Position numbers and translations under genes: made by a program. This document shows, piece by piece, positions 47,760 through 60,020 of a stretch of 64,000 nucleotides of DNA (its first letter is position 1; each line of letters opens with the position of its first letter). This DNA is from Protonemura montana. Its lineage: Eukaryota; Arthropoda; Insecta; Plecoptera; Nemouridae. Under the pieces are notes generated by a model. The model worked only from the letters and a program-made list of their open reading frames with translations, had not been told where the DNA came from and searched no databases. The stretch spans positions 13,120,001 to 13,184,000 of the forward strand of contig OX387608.1 in NCBI GenBank assembly GCA_947568835.1, given 5' to 3'.

Positions 47760-48335
47760 CAACCTCTCGACAACATGGATTAGTGGAGGAATCCTGTTGT
47801 TCTCGTTGTACCGTTCTTTGGAACGGTAGCATTTATCTCAGCTTGCCTTTTTTGTTTCTTCAGGAACAATTATTTCCTAAGATAACCGAGCTAAAGACTT
47901 CATTTTTTTTGACATTGCTATTCACTGTGTTTTGTAAAAGATAGACCTTGATCATCGTCATTAACAAATTATTTTGACCACAATTAATTGTTTCATCCAT
48001 GAAAATGTAACAAAATTTGATGCACATTTCAAAGACCAACATTAAAATTTTTATAAAATAAATTCTATGAGTGAAAATTTTGATCAAGGTTTATTCTGTT
48101 TACTATACTGTCGGCTATGCTGTGACAAAGTTTCAATACAATAGCTCTTCTAATTTCCAAGATATATGTTCATATAAAACGTAAATTTGCCATGTTAATC
48201 CTTCCCTAAATAGTCACCTTAGCCGATTCCCCTTGGTGCTACGTCCCTTTCTAAGCTACGTTAGGTTCGTCACCATCCTCATCATCACCCACTCACAGTG
48301 GGCTTGTGGCATAGGGCCCGTAGTCAAAACTGTGC
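47690..48335 (+). mobile_element. 5S-derived SINE interrupted by unrelated sequence
   Basis: The body starts near 47695 (CAACTTCATTCGCTTTGCTT), carries an (ATT)n expansion at 47727-47760, and continues to TACCGTTCTTTGGAACGG at 47830. The tail part (TTCCCCTTGGTGCTACGTCC, CATCCTCATCATCACCCACT) resumes at 48225-48335. The 390 bases between are AT-rich and may be an insertion. Confidence 0.55.
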
Positions 48336-49790
48336 ACACTCAATTGTGTTGCCCAGTTGGACAACAATTTAACGAGAAAACGCATCGAAAAGGTAGAATT
48401 TATGGCGGAAGGTTATTGATGCTTGTAAGAAAACTTGGTGCAATCTCTCCGAGCTGCGACCTTCAGTCATCACAGTTTATCATTAAGCATTTTGACACTT
48501 TTCGAAGCGTATTTTCGGGGTACGATAGCGACATTCATTTGTCAAGCCGGCGATCGTGCAACAGCGCGTGGGAAGTTTTCCCGTCTAGTTCAGCCGCTAC
48601 TGGAAACAACCTCGTCGTGAAAGGCAATTGAACGCGGCTATCAGCTGGAGTCGTGGAAGAGCAATCACATTCACCCGTAGAGACGATATGTCAGAGAGGA
48701 GAAAACATCAAGTACTTTGGTGTCGCGACAAATCCACGACATTCATCTCTGTTGGATGTCGTAGGTTTATTGACACCTTTTTGGAAGTAAATGGTCCGGG
48801 GAACAAGATTGCAGTGGGTTTCTTTCATCAATCGTACAGGATTTATTGTGGGAATGGACTTCACGGGCTTCAAATTCTCCGGGTCATATGAAATTGTGTA
48901 GAGAACTTAATTTCCTCTGTTGTTATTTTTGCACACGGTGGTTTAAAATCGTTTGGATCAAATACATAATAATGTGTCTTCTAGAAATAGGTATTTCTGA
49001 GCGCTGGTTCTCTGACTGTAATACAAACTCAATGATGGTTTTTAGACTCATGTCTACTTGTATTATCCTTATGTATTCGGGATTTCATTTGTGAAAATAC
49101 AAAATACGTTAGTTTTTAAGTTATTGACCCTGATTATTTTGTTTAGATGCATTTAGGAAGCTTGAACTTATAGGTATTTGTTATAATTTTCTGTGGTTCT
49201 TTTGTTATCGGAAAATTGTCAGGACTGCTCTAACCCTTGAAGAAGTAACTAGTGCATTTTTCGAAACGTCGGGAAATTTAGTTGACCCTTACTTAGCATT
49301 CAAAACCCATTTCAAATAGTTTTTCTTACAAACTCAATGGTTTAATTATTCTCAGTGAAAATGAATCATGTGAAAACCAATCAGTGCGATTTAGCTCGCT
49401 TTGGCTAGCTTGAAAGTTACACGCTTGACCCACGAGTTAATTTGTGAATTCGTTACCCATATGTCTCGTTCTTTGCCGTTCGAAGGGGCTCTGCGTTTAG
49501 AGGGCGATGAAAATGCTCGACTCGATTTCAACTCAAAAATGTACATAACTCTGACGCAGGTTGCCAAGTAATCGCGATTCTAGAGTGCATTAAAATGCAT
49601 CGAAGCGTTGGTGCATGGGACGACAGCGGCAGGTGTGAATGCATTAAATAATATCTCCACACGCAGATCACTCAGTTTTATCAAAGTGATGTATTTTTAA
49701 ATACTAAGTGTGGAAACCCCCGCCCTAACCCGCACCCACCCCGTTTCCATTCACTACCTACACACAAAACCTACGAGCATTGAGTGTATA
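48336..49790. other. Intergenic, no gene recognised
   Basis: Plus frames at 48233-48631 and 48628-48891 have GC closer to coding DNA but start inside a SINE tail and show no domain or good splice sites. A GACATGAGTCTA-family fragment lies at 48990-49325. Confidence 0.35.
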
Positions 49791-49797
49791 GGCTGAG

Positions 49798-50165
49798 TCA
49801 GAGGGCCAGCGTTAATGTTAAACTTTCTGCCGAGCAAACGAGCCGGCAACATGTGGTAACGGAGGATGATACCCGATGGCGCTTGCACCAGTTCTTTTTA
49901 ACAAATCTCTACAATTAAATAATGAAGATTCAAAATGTAAACAATTAAATAAATATAATTTGACTTTGAGTGCGTAATCTGCGAGAAATAACAAAATGCA
50001 ATTTATCAACACTCGAAAACACAATAACTCCAACAAGAGAGGCTCCTCCTCCCTTTCTAGGTTAGATGAGTTACTTATAATGCTCATTATCATCCCTTCT
50101 TTCACCGACGCTATTCAGTGTCACATGGCCCGTTGTCAAAACAGTGCGTCGTTACACATCAATAA
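49798..50165. repeat. Family A repeat (inverted) next to a SINE tail
   Basis: TCAGAGGGCCAGCGTTAATG and TTTCTGCCGAGCAAACGAGCC mark an inverted family A copy (49798-50010). It runs into a plus-oriented 5S-SINE tail (TTTCACCGACGCTATTCAGTG, GTGCGTCGTTACACATC) ending about 50160. Confidence 0.6.
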
Positions 50166-50169
50166 CCAA

Positions 50170-52060
50170 TTTTAATAACATCGTGAAATATTGATTTGCA
50201 TTGTAAATCAAAGCATTGCTTTTAAAAAACCGGTGACGATGAAGAGGATGACGAACCGAATAAATCCTAGGAGTGAGAAGAGCAAACCCGGTGCCGTTAA
50301 GATGCCTACTCTTGTAATATCACATGGCAATGGAAACGGTTCTCAAAGAAACGGTGCGAACCGGTAGCACCTTCCGATTTCGTAACCGAATTTGCACGTT
50401 TTTCCAGCCTCACTTTCCCTGTTTGTGGATTCATCGCTTGTCATCGAAACCAAAAAAAAACTTGCAATTGGTTTGCACATATACACAAATATGATCTTTT
50501 TTATGGTCAACCACTTTTCTGCAGCATGATATCCACTACTTCAAGCCTCGTTAACAGCCACCGAAATGTCATGACCATCAAGTCCGTGACAAAAGTTGAA
50601 GCTTTGAGGTTTAAACCATTCTAAAGTATAAATCGTATTTAACACGTTGTAGTGAACACGGCCAGAGTCTCTGATTGGTGCAGAGCCGGTGTTCCTCAAC
50701 TTCACGAACGATATCGGCAAGTAAAGTCATAAAAATCTTTATAAAAACCGAATCACATCGCAAACCGTCACTCATCCTCAAGACTTATGTCGTCGCCTCA
50801 AGAGGCGGCTCTTTGTTTGAAGACGGCGACAGTGTGAGCCCATTTTACGGCCCATCTGATGTGCGTACCGTGCCCTCCTCGGCATGAAGATGTGCCGCAT
50901 GACGTGGACCTTGTCGGCGCGCAAGCACGTGGGAGACAGGGTAGGGGATAAGTCACCGTAACTGTCACCTCGGTGTTAGGGGGTGGAAGATGTGGCGAGG
51001 TCGAGAAGTGACTGGCACCAATCAACGAGTTTAACAACTCGTGGAAATTGGTTGGAGCTATTTTAGTTTCACAACTGGGCTGTTTGTAATGAAGTGGTTG
51101 GAAAGGTATATTCATTTGAGGAGTAATTTCTGCGACAAGAATTTTAAGATTAATTTTCATTAAGTTTCAAGTTGTATCGGATATGTCGTTCACGAAAAAG
51201 CGTAGGAATATTTTCTACGGCAATTATTTTCATTTCATTGGTTTTAATTTCTGAAAAGAATTAAAAAGTTTGTTATCAAAATCTGTACAATTTTTAAGAA
51301 GGGATTTTAGTTCCAAATGAAATCTACCTCTACCTATTTTTTAAATCTATCGTAACATGACCCAGCTAGCTTAAGTTGTGCCCTCACCCCTTACGAAGTT
51401 ATTATTTTACTAAAATTTGGAAACACAGACATTCGCAAGTTCACTCATTGCTTTCAATATCACCAGGTTGGAAAATAGTGCTGAAAAGTCTTGAGTTAAG
51501 GTTAAGAAAAGAAATTAGACCATGAAAAAAGTAAAAACCCCAGTTTAAATAGTCTTTGTCAAAACTACCGCTAAATTTAGATAAAGTAGACATGAGTCTA
51601 AAACCCATAATAAAAATTAGCCCTCAAAGTTATTAAATGCAAGACCACAGAGACAAGTTATCTATGTAAGTAAAATGAATGTTTCAATGTCAATCGTTTA
51701 AACGATGTTGCAAGTTGCCAGAATGTGTAGAACAGAAATAATTGCACGATTACGTTAATGATAATTGCGTACTGCCAACTAAATATCGTAGCGGCGTCGT
51801 TGCATGACGTCACATCACTGGCCGACGCAGTTGCTTGGCGGCAGCGTCGCGACGCTCTACGACGCCGCGACGCCTCATTAGACGCGGCGAGGCGGGAAGA
51901 GAGCAATGCGTCGTTTACACCCCACTTCGTCCTCTCATCGGCGTTGTTTCGGGAAGCATTTTTGCTCGACTCTTGCTCAATTTGCTCAACTTGCTTTACT
52001 AGAGCAACTGGGTTTTCATATTTTGAAGAATTGTGGTTAATTTAGCGGGCCATTTTTGTT
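50170..52060. other. Intergenic, no gene recognised
   Basis: A minus frame at 50798-51160 includes a basic C-terminal stretch but no recognisable family. The GC-rich CGACGC block at 51790-51890 resembles those at 39.3 and 47.5 kb. A short SINE-tail fragment is at 52065-52100. Confidence 0.35.
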
Positions 52061-52295
52061 GATTTTAGTGTTTAACGACGCACTGTTTTGACAAGGGGAT
52101 CCGCTGTAGTCAGCCCTCCTATAATATTGCTTGTGTCAAGTCTTAATTATTGCTGACGACGTCAAAAATGACAGATAAATATTAATTCACATACCTACTA
52201 CTATTTTTTTTATATTTAACCACCGTGTTCCTAAGTAATTGAATTCCTTAAGTCAATTTAAGGATACTTGCCCAAATTATTGGGATGCGCATAAT

Positions 52296-53103
52296 AGCCC
52301 GTGAGAAAATATACCAGCACAAGGACTGTTCCCAGCATTGCTACAGTCTAGCCCGTGAGAAAATATACCAGCACAAGGACTGTTCCCAGCATTGCTACAG
52401 TCTAGCCCGTGAGAAAATATACCAGCACAAGGACTGTTCCCAGCATTGCTACAGTCTAGCCTGTGATAGAAGATACCAGCACAAGGACTGCCCCCAGCAT
52501 TGCTACAGTCTAGCCTGTGATAGAAGATACCAGCACAAGGACTGCCCCCAGCATTGCTACAGTCTAGCCTGTGATAGAAGATATCAGCACAAGGACTGCC
52601 CCCAGCATTGCTACAGTCTAGCCTGTGATAGAAGATATCAGCACAAGGACTGTCCCCCAGCATTGCTACAGTCTAGCCTGTGATAGAAGATATCAGCACA
52701 AGGACTGTCCCTGCATTGCTACAGTCTAGCCAGTGATAGAAGATACCAGCACAAGGACTGTCTCCTGCATTGCTACAGTCTAGCCTGTGATAGAAGATAT
52801 CAGCACAAGGACTGTCTCCTGCATTGCTACAGTCTAGCCTGTGATAGAAGATATCAGCACAAGGACTGCCCCCTGCATTGCTACAGTCTAGTCCGTGAGA
52901 GAAGATACCAGCACAAGGACTGTCCCCAGCATTGCTACAGTCTAGTCCGTGAGAGAAGATACCAGCACAAGGACTGTCCCCTGCATTGCTACAGTCTAGC
53001 CCGTGAGAGAAGATACCAGCACAAGAACTGCACCCCAGCATTGCTACAGTCTAGCCCGTGAGAGAAGATACCAGCACAAGAACTGCCCCCAGCATTGCTA
53101 CCA
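52296..53103 (+). repeat. 54-bp satellite, about 15 copies
   Basis: The unit runs AGCCCGTGAGAGAAGATACC, AGCACAAGGACTG, then CCCAGCATTGCTACAGTCT, with a 54-base period and small indels in the later units. Sub-types (GAGAAAATATACC, GATAGAAGATATC, GAGAGAAGATACC) are clustered, a sign of local unequal exchange. As 54 is divisible by three, both strands carry long repeat-derived reading frames; these are not taken as genes. Confidence 0.93.
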
Positions 53104-53459
53104 ACACAGAATTGAAATTTCAGTTATGATTTTAGTGGCGAGGATAACGTGGCGTGGGAATAACTCCCACGTTTGATAGGAAAATTATTAAATTAGCTTG
53201 ACAAATAAAACAACTTCTCATGACAGAAGCTTTGGGGCAAATGGAAAATGGCGGACATCAGCGGAGATGATTTGCAGTGTTTTTAAAAATGACAGTTGGC
53301 CCATGTGTCAGCCCAAAACGACCGGTAGCGCCCCTGCCGGAAAAGTATGTTCGTCCAAAATTGTAGTCCTGTATAAAATGGACCGAGCTTTTCACCAAGA
53401 TACCTATTTTTATGCGAATTAATGAGGAATTGAGAAGTATGTATTATAAAAAAGAATGA

Positions 53460-53880
53460 GGACCGGATTTTCAGTAGCCCGTTAGTAACAAACAGTCCGT
53501 TAATTTGATATTTACTTGTCAACATCCAGACCAAAGATGTTTTCGTTTGTTAACGGACTGTTAATTACTCAACGTGCCACAGCGAATTTGGTACAAAGAT
53601 ATATTTCTTTACCAGTCATTAAGTTATCAAAAATCCAACGATCCACAAACAAATTACCAAATCGACTACAAAACATTGCGTTCACTTTGAATCCACTTGC
53701 GTCAACAAAAAAAAAAGTAGTTCCCGTTTCAGTTTTTACCCTCATAAAACACTGGGTCTCTGCAACGCGCTGTTTCACCGCTCGGCGAGACCGAAATGAA
53801 GACATTGCCGCGGCTTCTCTCTCAACAGCTGTAGAATCTGTCATCGCGACGACAAATTGCTAATTTATAATTAGTACAGA
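53460..53880. mobile_element. Truncated Harbinger-like element and adjoining frame
   Basis: GGACCGGATTTTCAGTAG and the inverted motif GTTAACGGACTGTTAATTACTCAACGTGCC match the 46390-46524 MITE, but the right end is missing. Next to it a minus frame (53569-53844, 91 codons, Arg-rich start MTDSTAVEREAA) could be an element remnant. No transposase motif is seen. Confidence 0.4.
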
Positions 53881-54754
53881 CACCACATATCCCTCTTCTT
53901 AACAGCGCGAGGCGATGTAGCAGGATGAATGCTTGTGAGAGCGATTTTTGTAAAGGACCGCCATATTTACGGTATGTCCCAAAAAACTTAGTTGAATAAG
54001 TTTTCAATGATTTCAAGTGGCAACCAGAAGGTTCTTTATTCGATTTCGTTAAGTGTCAAAATTTCAATTCGTCACGTCTTGACCATCTGAGCTGTTTTGC
54101 CAACTCACTTGCCTACTACCTCTGTACCATCAAGTAAAAAAACAGAAATAGGATCAAAACGCTGCCAAATTTGACAGCTAATATGTTTCAATGGTGAACA
54201 TTGCCTTCTAAAAATGCGCGGACAAAAACTTGTTGTTCGAAAACGATGCACTTTAGTTTTTGGAATACACTATACAAGATAAAATTGCCGCTGCCGAGCT
54301 AGTTAGAGCCAAGATGTTAGATGGGCCGAAACCAATTCTCGCACTATAGCTCATAGGTTTGTAACCAAGGGATGCAAAACGGCGAGCGTTAGTTTCCAAG
54401 CTATTTTAACACACAAACAAATTGGCCGCTAAGAAGCTATTAGCCACCGAGGTGTTTTTTTTTTTTTCTAACTCGCGAGTATAATCATTTAAATTATGAT
54501 GTCAAAGTGAAGTGGAGGAAATTGAGGACGTGAGGACCACCCATCGCAAAAAAGCGACACGTCTGATGTGTTGGAAGCGCCGCTTGGATTCACGCTTGGA
54601 CCTTTTTGTTTGCAAACATCAAAATAAGAGAACACCCTCGTGAAATATCGGTTGAGTAAATTTGCCACAACCTACTGAATAAATTTTATGGCTGATTTTG
54701 TGGAAAACGCGCGGATATTTTTCTGTTTTCTGTCATGCAACGTTGACTCTGACC

Positions 54755-55015
54755 GAACGGTTTGGTGTGTTGGAAACACCGGTTCTCGTGAGATCACCGA
54801 AGTTAAGCAACACTGCGCTGGGTTAGGTATTGGATGGGCGACAATAATACTGTTGGCCAGTCTGTTCCGGAGAGAGGTTGGAGAAATTGAAGTCATTGCA
54901 ACGACTTCTTTCGCCTTGCTTAACCTCTCGACAGGAGAAATCCTGTTATTCGCGTTGTACCGTCCTTCAGAAAGGACGCTAAGCCGGTGGTCGCCTTGGT
55001 GCTTTTCTAAATTTT
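54755..55015 (+). mobile_element. 5S-derived SINE with well-kept 5S head
   Basis: GGTTCTCGTGAGATCACCGA, AGTTAAGCAACACTGCG and TTAGGTATTGGATGGGCGAC (54781-54843) align with the middle of 5S rRNA, including the internal promoter region. It is followed by the SINE body (GTTCCGGAGAGAGGTTGGAG, TACCGTCCTTCAGAAAGGAC). The tail is lost. Confidence 0.8.
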
Positions 55016-55019
55016 CTTC

Positions 55020-56080
55020 AAATTGCTCATTTTCCGTCCAGTTTATGTGCAAGGAATTTGAAAGAACGTTGGTCGTGCAAAACAAGATACTTTCAGGACA
55101 CCCAAAAATAATCTCTTTCCATTATAGTTTTTAGAATCATATCTACTAAATCTTACCTATAAGCACTAGTTTTGATAAATAGAAAATAAAATTCCCATTG
55201 TTAATATTTCTTTTTTCCATTCTCGTTCTCATATTTGCTCGGCTGTGAGCAAATATCGGTTGATATATCCCACACACATTTTGTCTGACAGTGCAATATG
55301 CATATTCTCAATGCATTAGGTCTCGATGCAACTAAGATTTCGTGAACTCTCTTTCGCGCGATGAAGGATGAGCGTTCGGTACTTAACATTTATTCAAGCC
55401 AAAACTGAATTTTAAAGAAATACTGACCCTTTTTAAGCACTATACAACTGTAAATTACTTGCTTCTTTCAAATGTGGTAAAGAAATTTTTTAGAACTGAT
55501 TCTGGGTTAAAAACGGGGTAAAAACTGTCAAAATTTCAAAAAAAAAATACTGAAACACTATAAAAAGTTAAAAATTTGATGTTTATACAACACGATTTCA
55601 GTGCACACCTATCAGAAACACATTCGAAGCTAATCGCGAGCGAACATGATCGTCAGCACCTCCGGTCGTCCATCGACACACAGTTGGGCTATTAGCAGAA
55701 CTGGGCGTGGTTGACTAGGGTTAGCTCGGTGCCAGTTTGTCAGCCGACGCTAACGACCGCCTGTCTGCAAGAAATGCAGCCTGATTAATGTTAATTAGAC
55801 ATACCAAGGGCCACGGCTCAATTATCCACCGATCGGAATAGATCAGTGTCCTTTCTAAAATGCATGTCGGTGTAATACTGAAGAGGTCATGAGTTGGATT
55901 CGCGACTTGTTTTAAAATGTCTAGCAAATGCGAGGGTTCCAGGTAGTTGTATTCTCAATAGAAGGGTTATTGAATTGGAGATACGCTTCTGAACTGTACT
56001 CTAATAATTAAAAGCGAGTCCATGACCTACCCGCGACCTTTCCTAGAGACGTTTGACAATTACAACTAAAGATAGGGTTA
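55020..56080. other. Intergenic, no gene recognised
   Basis: AT-rich DNA with a GACATGAGTCTA-family fragment near 55130-55200. No supported gene. Confidence 0.4.
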
Positions 56081-56081
56081 G

Positions 56082-56245
56082 GATGAAATCTTTTTTAAAT
56101 TGCAAACGCTTGCAATGCGCGGGGTATTTTAGTATTAACAACACTATAACCGTCTCAAAAATTGATGCCCAAACGCGGATATGATTTGTCAACGTCTGCG
56201 TTTGGGCATCAATTTTTGAGACGGTTATAGTGTTGTTAATAAAAG
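56082..56245. repeat. Fold-back element of the tRNA-bearing family, short copy
   Basis: Nearly perfect hairpin: ACTATAACCGTCTCAAAAAT with TGATGCCCAAACG, then the inverted CGTTTGGGCATCAATTTTTGAGACGG arm, around a centre of about 25 bases. The outer left arm TTGCAAACGCTTGCAATGCG has no right partner. Confidence 0.75.
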
Positions 56246-56980
56246 ATAGGCTTAATGTGGGCAGCTGAACACCCAATAACAAGAAGAATTTTGATAAACG
56301 CGTTTAAATCCACAAGAATTCTAAGAGAAAATGATGATGAAAAACGGTATAGTATGAGGTATGATACTTTCAACAAGAATGGAGGAATTGGCGTTGCATA
56401 TTTTTGGCAAACTCATAGGATGAGATACTTGAAATTATTTGATCCATAGGCAAAGATCCTGCTATGTGTTCAGTTTACGTCACTGCAAACCATGCATTAA
56501 TGCATTTATAAAATAGTTATCTACATTGAAATCAATTTATTCATAAAACTTAGCCTATAGTTTGAAATTAACTGACCATTTCAATAAAAAAATCCCAAAA
56601 ATCATCCCATTTCCGGTTCACTTTCCAACCCTCCCATGAGTCGCACTCAAAAACCTTTTGACTTTTGCCGCACAATGCGACATAATTTCCACCCCCACGA
56701 CCACTCGAACCCCGACCGCCACCCCCCTCAAACCAACGAGCGGCGGTCGTCGGATAATTTCGCCATCTACATTAGCGTTAGACACAGTTACACGGCGCAC
56801 ATCCCCGCGGGCCGAGAGACCGAATAATCTTCTCCTAAGTGCCGATTAATTGTGAAATCCGTCGCGACATCCGCAAGCAACAACGACCTAACCAACACCA
56901 AAAGTGTTACTACGCTGTGCCGGTTTTGATCGCAAAGTATCACCCTCGCCGGCGTCCGATTAATCGAGCGCGATGTCGGC

Positions 56981-57060
56981 ACGCGATTGGTCGAAGGCGT
57001 TGTCCAATCAGAGGGCTCTATACCGCGCGGGTGGAGGCAAAGGATCATCCTCTAACACGC
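56981..57060 (+). promoter_or_regulatory. Promoter region of the eh1-motif gene
   Basis: Inverted CCAAT (ATTGG, 56986-56990) and direct CCAAT (57004-57008) lie just upstream of a weak TATA-like CTATAC (57018-57023). A strong donor GCG|GTAAGT at 57060/57061 suggests a 5' UTR intron ending near 57290-57295 (AATCAG, CGCAG). The surrounding DNA is unusually GC-rich for the window. Confidence 0.4.
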
Positions 57061-57434
57061 GGTAAGTGGTAACAATGCGTCGGGTGAGCTTGAAGGGATT
57101 TAGTGTGTTGTTGTGGCTCAACGTGTCGACAGCTCGAGTGATCCGTCTGTAATTTGCGAAGAATTTTCGTGTAAAGAAGCCCGAGAGTCAATTTTGGTGA
57201 TTTTAGACCAAAATTATAGATACAGTGAAGTTTAACTTGCGATATAATAATATAAATCGTTATTTTTTAATAAATTTCTTGCAATAATCAGCGCAGTGAC
57301 TTGTAATTATCGTGCAATCTTAACAACAAACAATTTAGAACGTTTGTGACAACAATGAAAGTCTCAAGAACTGTCTACCAAGTGTTACCCTAGACTCAAA
57401 GAGACCGCTGGTCTGTCCAGCATCCCGTTTCACA

Positions 57435-57774
57435 ATGGAAACCACCCTACAAACCGACAACGGTTCCCTGCAAACGCAACGGCAACGCAATCTTCGACCG
57501 TTTTCAATCGAATCCCTAATAAGTAGACCGAACTGTTCCTCTGATGTCACCGACAACGGGTCCAGTTTTCGCAGCAACCTGGCTGCTTCTGGTTTGTTCG
57601 GCTACCACGGACTGCCCCTACCGCTGCTCTACAACTCTTGGCTGCCCACGCTGCAGCTGCAACACGACTTACAGCAGCGGGCGCAGCAGGGCAGACTGCG
57701 CGGCCCGCCGAGTCCCGACTCGGAGCGGTCGCTGTCGCCGTCGGTGGCACATGATTTATCCGGGAAGAATACGG
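57435..57774 (+). CDS. First coding exon of a probable eh1-motif transcriptional repressor
   Basis: The exon runs from ATG to ACG G|GTGAGA, 113 codons plus one base. Residues 23-29 read FSIESLI, within RPFSIESLISRP. This matches the engrailed-homology-1 motif that recruits Groucho/TLE and is found near the N-terminus of many homeodomain, forkhead and T-box factors. The rest has LPLPLLYNSWLPTLQ, a Gln-rich stretch and a Ser/Pro block (PPSPDSERSLSPS). No DNA-binding domain is in the exon, so the class (Emx/Gbx/Msx-like homeobox, Fox and so on) cannot be decided. The next exon must lie beyond a long intron, probably outside the window. Confidence 0.65.
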
Positions 57775-59700
57775 GTGAGAAAGGGCTCTTGTTTTTGAGA
57801 TGCTTTAATATGCTTGGAGATTGTTTTGAGCTTTGAGATGCATTGAGATTAAGGATTAGCTCACAAAATGAGGACGGGGTCTTGTTTTTTAATTGCCTTA
57901 GCAAGGATGACATGTTTTAGCAGCTTTAGTATACTTTTACAAGATCTTTTCTCCCGTTCCTAATTGCTATCTTGGGAATAGCTCGTAATAAACCAACATG
58001 TATGCAGCATTTCAATTTACGGGGATTGCTTTAATGGTGATTTAGCAAGGATGCGTTTTTTAAATGCGAAAGGATGGTTTGTTTCAGTATTAGGAAACGT
58101 TTTTGCTGGTCAAAGATTTTGGCTTTGCTTTAGAGCCGGCAACAGCCAATTAGAAGTTGATTGAAGAAGAAGAAAACCCGACTCTTAGTTGGGTTTTACT
58201 AAAATCTCGCCTTCTAGTTGAAATGTTAGTTGAAACTATTGCCATGGCGACTTCCAATCACAGGCAGTGAAATTAAGATGTTTCTGTGAGTTAGAGATCC
58301 AACTTTTAGTTGAAAATTTTGGTAGATATTCATTGGCTTTGTGGAGTATCTTCTGCAAATAATGATTTGCTGCATCAAGTTCCATGCATGCGAATTCTTT
58401 AGAAATAAGAATTGATACCAAAAATCAGCTTTACTGGACAAATAAATCAATTAAAATCAGCCCAAACAGTCACAAATGAAATATTTTCCTCTTGACCATT
58501 GCCCGATAGTAATTAAGCAAAAACGGCATCGAATTTTCCTTCAACTTAATTAAGATTAACTACTTCGATTACGATAATGATCTGAGTTGCCTCAAAAAAT
58601 TGAGAGTAGTCGTTTGAACAGGAAGGTCAAAAATTGATTAACGTATATTGTCAGTCCATCGCGAGATATAAGAATTAGAGAATATTTCCTCGATGCAGAG
58701 GAATAAATTAAAATATTTCTGCGAAAAATGTCCGCGGACAACCATGACCATAGTTTCCTGAGCAGGAAATCCAATTTTGTAGTGAAAGTATTTTAACACG
58801 CTTTTAAGCAAACCGACAAAATCAAAACTTCAATCGAAGCCCATTACTTTCAGCACCAACCAAACGCATGCAAAATGCACCCAAAACATATGCACCTTAA
58901 AAAGCAAGCCAACCATTCCACATATTTTCCAAGCGACCCAAACGACCCAGCATCGAAAAGCACAACGTCCCAGATGTTTTACACCGGAACAAAATACGCA
59001 CCCTTATTTGCATCCGACAATCAACCACGCCCCTCGTTCAATGCGGGCCCTAAAAAGGGGCGTGCAAACCCGGCCAACCCTTCATGGCATCCCCTAAGCG
59101 GTCATCGAGCTGCAGCCGACAATGAATCCACACTCATTTGGACGCCCAAATCGAATTACATCGAAGGGCCGGGCATAAGAGTACGACACAAATTTCATCA
59201 TGATAAATTACCATGTGCTGGCTAAACGGTTAAATTGTAACAGTGATATCGCCCTCCGCTTGGATCTCATAATGTAATCAAGAGTTGTTGTAATCGTTAT
59301 GATTAGAAAGTCTAGAGTCGGGGAGTAGATTAAGCGTAGTTAGTGTTGCCCTCAAATAAAGGCGACGCATATTCACACCATTGATTACGCGTAGAACACA
59401 ATGTGGGGTGGTTTATCATATAGGCAGACTCGTTTGGAGCATGTTATTCTCATTCGATTAAATTACTTCTTTAATCCAAGTGCAAGTTACCAGTTCAGAG
59501 CGGTCGTTTTTTTATTATTTACGCAGGAGCAGCAAATCTATTGTAATTCAATTGCTAAATTCGGTGCATATTTATTTATCACCAATATAAGGGTTGATTA
59601 ACATCAAACAAACGAACAGATTTATTTGACAACTAAAATAATATGATAGGGTAAAGTATCGATCTCGTTCAGTGAATTCAAAATGTATGACAATCTGGTG
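57775..59700. other. Presumed first intron of the eh1-motif gene
   Basis: No second exon with a good acceptor is evident. The plus frame 58875-59225 (116 codons) has no recognisable domain; its C/A-rich composition could reflect conserved noncoding DNA. Confidence 0.35.
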
Positions 59701-59707
59701 ATTGATT

Positions 59708-60020
59708 AGTGGTGTTTAACGACGCACTGTTTTGACAGCTGGCCCTTCGGTCTAATAGCGTCGGTGAATGAGTGGATGATAATGAGAATGATGATGAAGC
59801 TTGCCTAAAGTCTAAAAGAGAAAGGGTAACTCCTGTCGAAGAGCACCAAGAGGACCATCAACTTAAAGTCCCTTCCGAAGGACAGTACAACGCGAACAAC
59901 AGGATTCCTTCACAAACCCAATATGTCGAAGGGTTTACTAGCAAAACGAATTAAATTGCAAGTAAATATTTTTGTCCCTTAAGCCCCTCAGCCCAAGCAG
60001 AACTGAAGGGCATGTGTATG
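59708..60020 (-). mobile_element. 5S-derived SINE, body and tail
   Basis: Minus orientation, with GTGTTTAACGACGCACTGTT at its 3' end (59712) and body CCCTTCCGAAGGACAGTACA. It leads directly into the amplified 5S-like head at 60020-60572. Confidence 0.75.

Noticed and set aside
52285..53041. Long reading frames of 122-132 codons on both strands at the 54-bp satellite
   Set aside because: They exist only because the repeat period is divisible by three; the same holds on the opposite strand, and there are no start, splice or domain signals.
54781..54843. 5S rRNA gene
   Set aside because: Only the middle of 5S is similar; both termini are replaced by SINE sequence and the same body follows in other copies.
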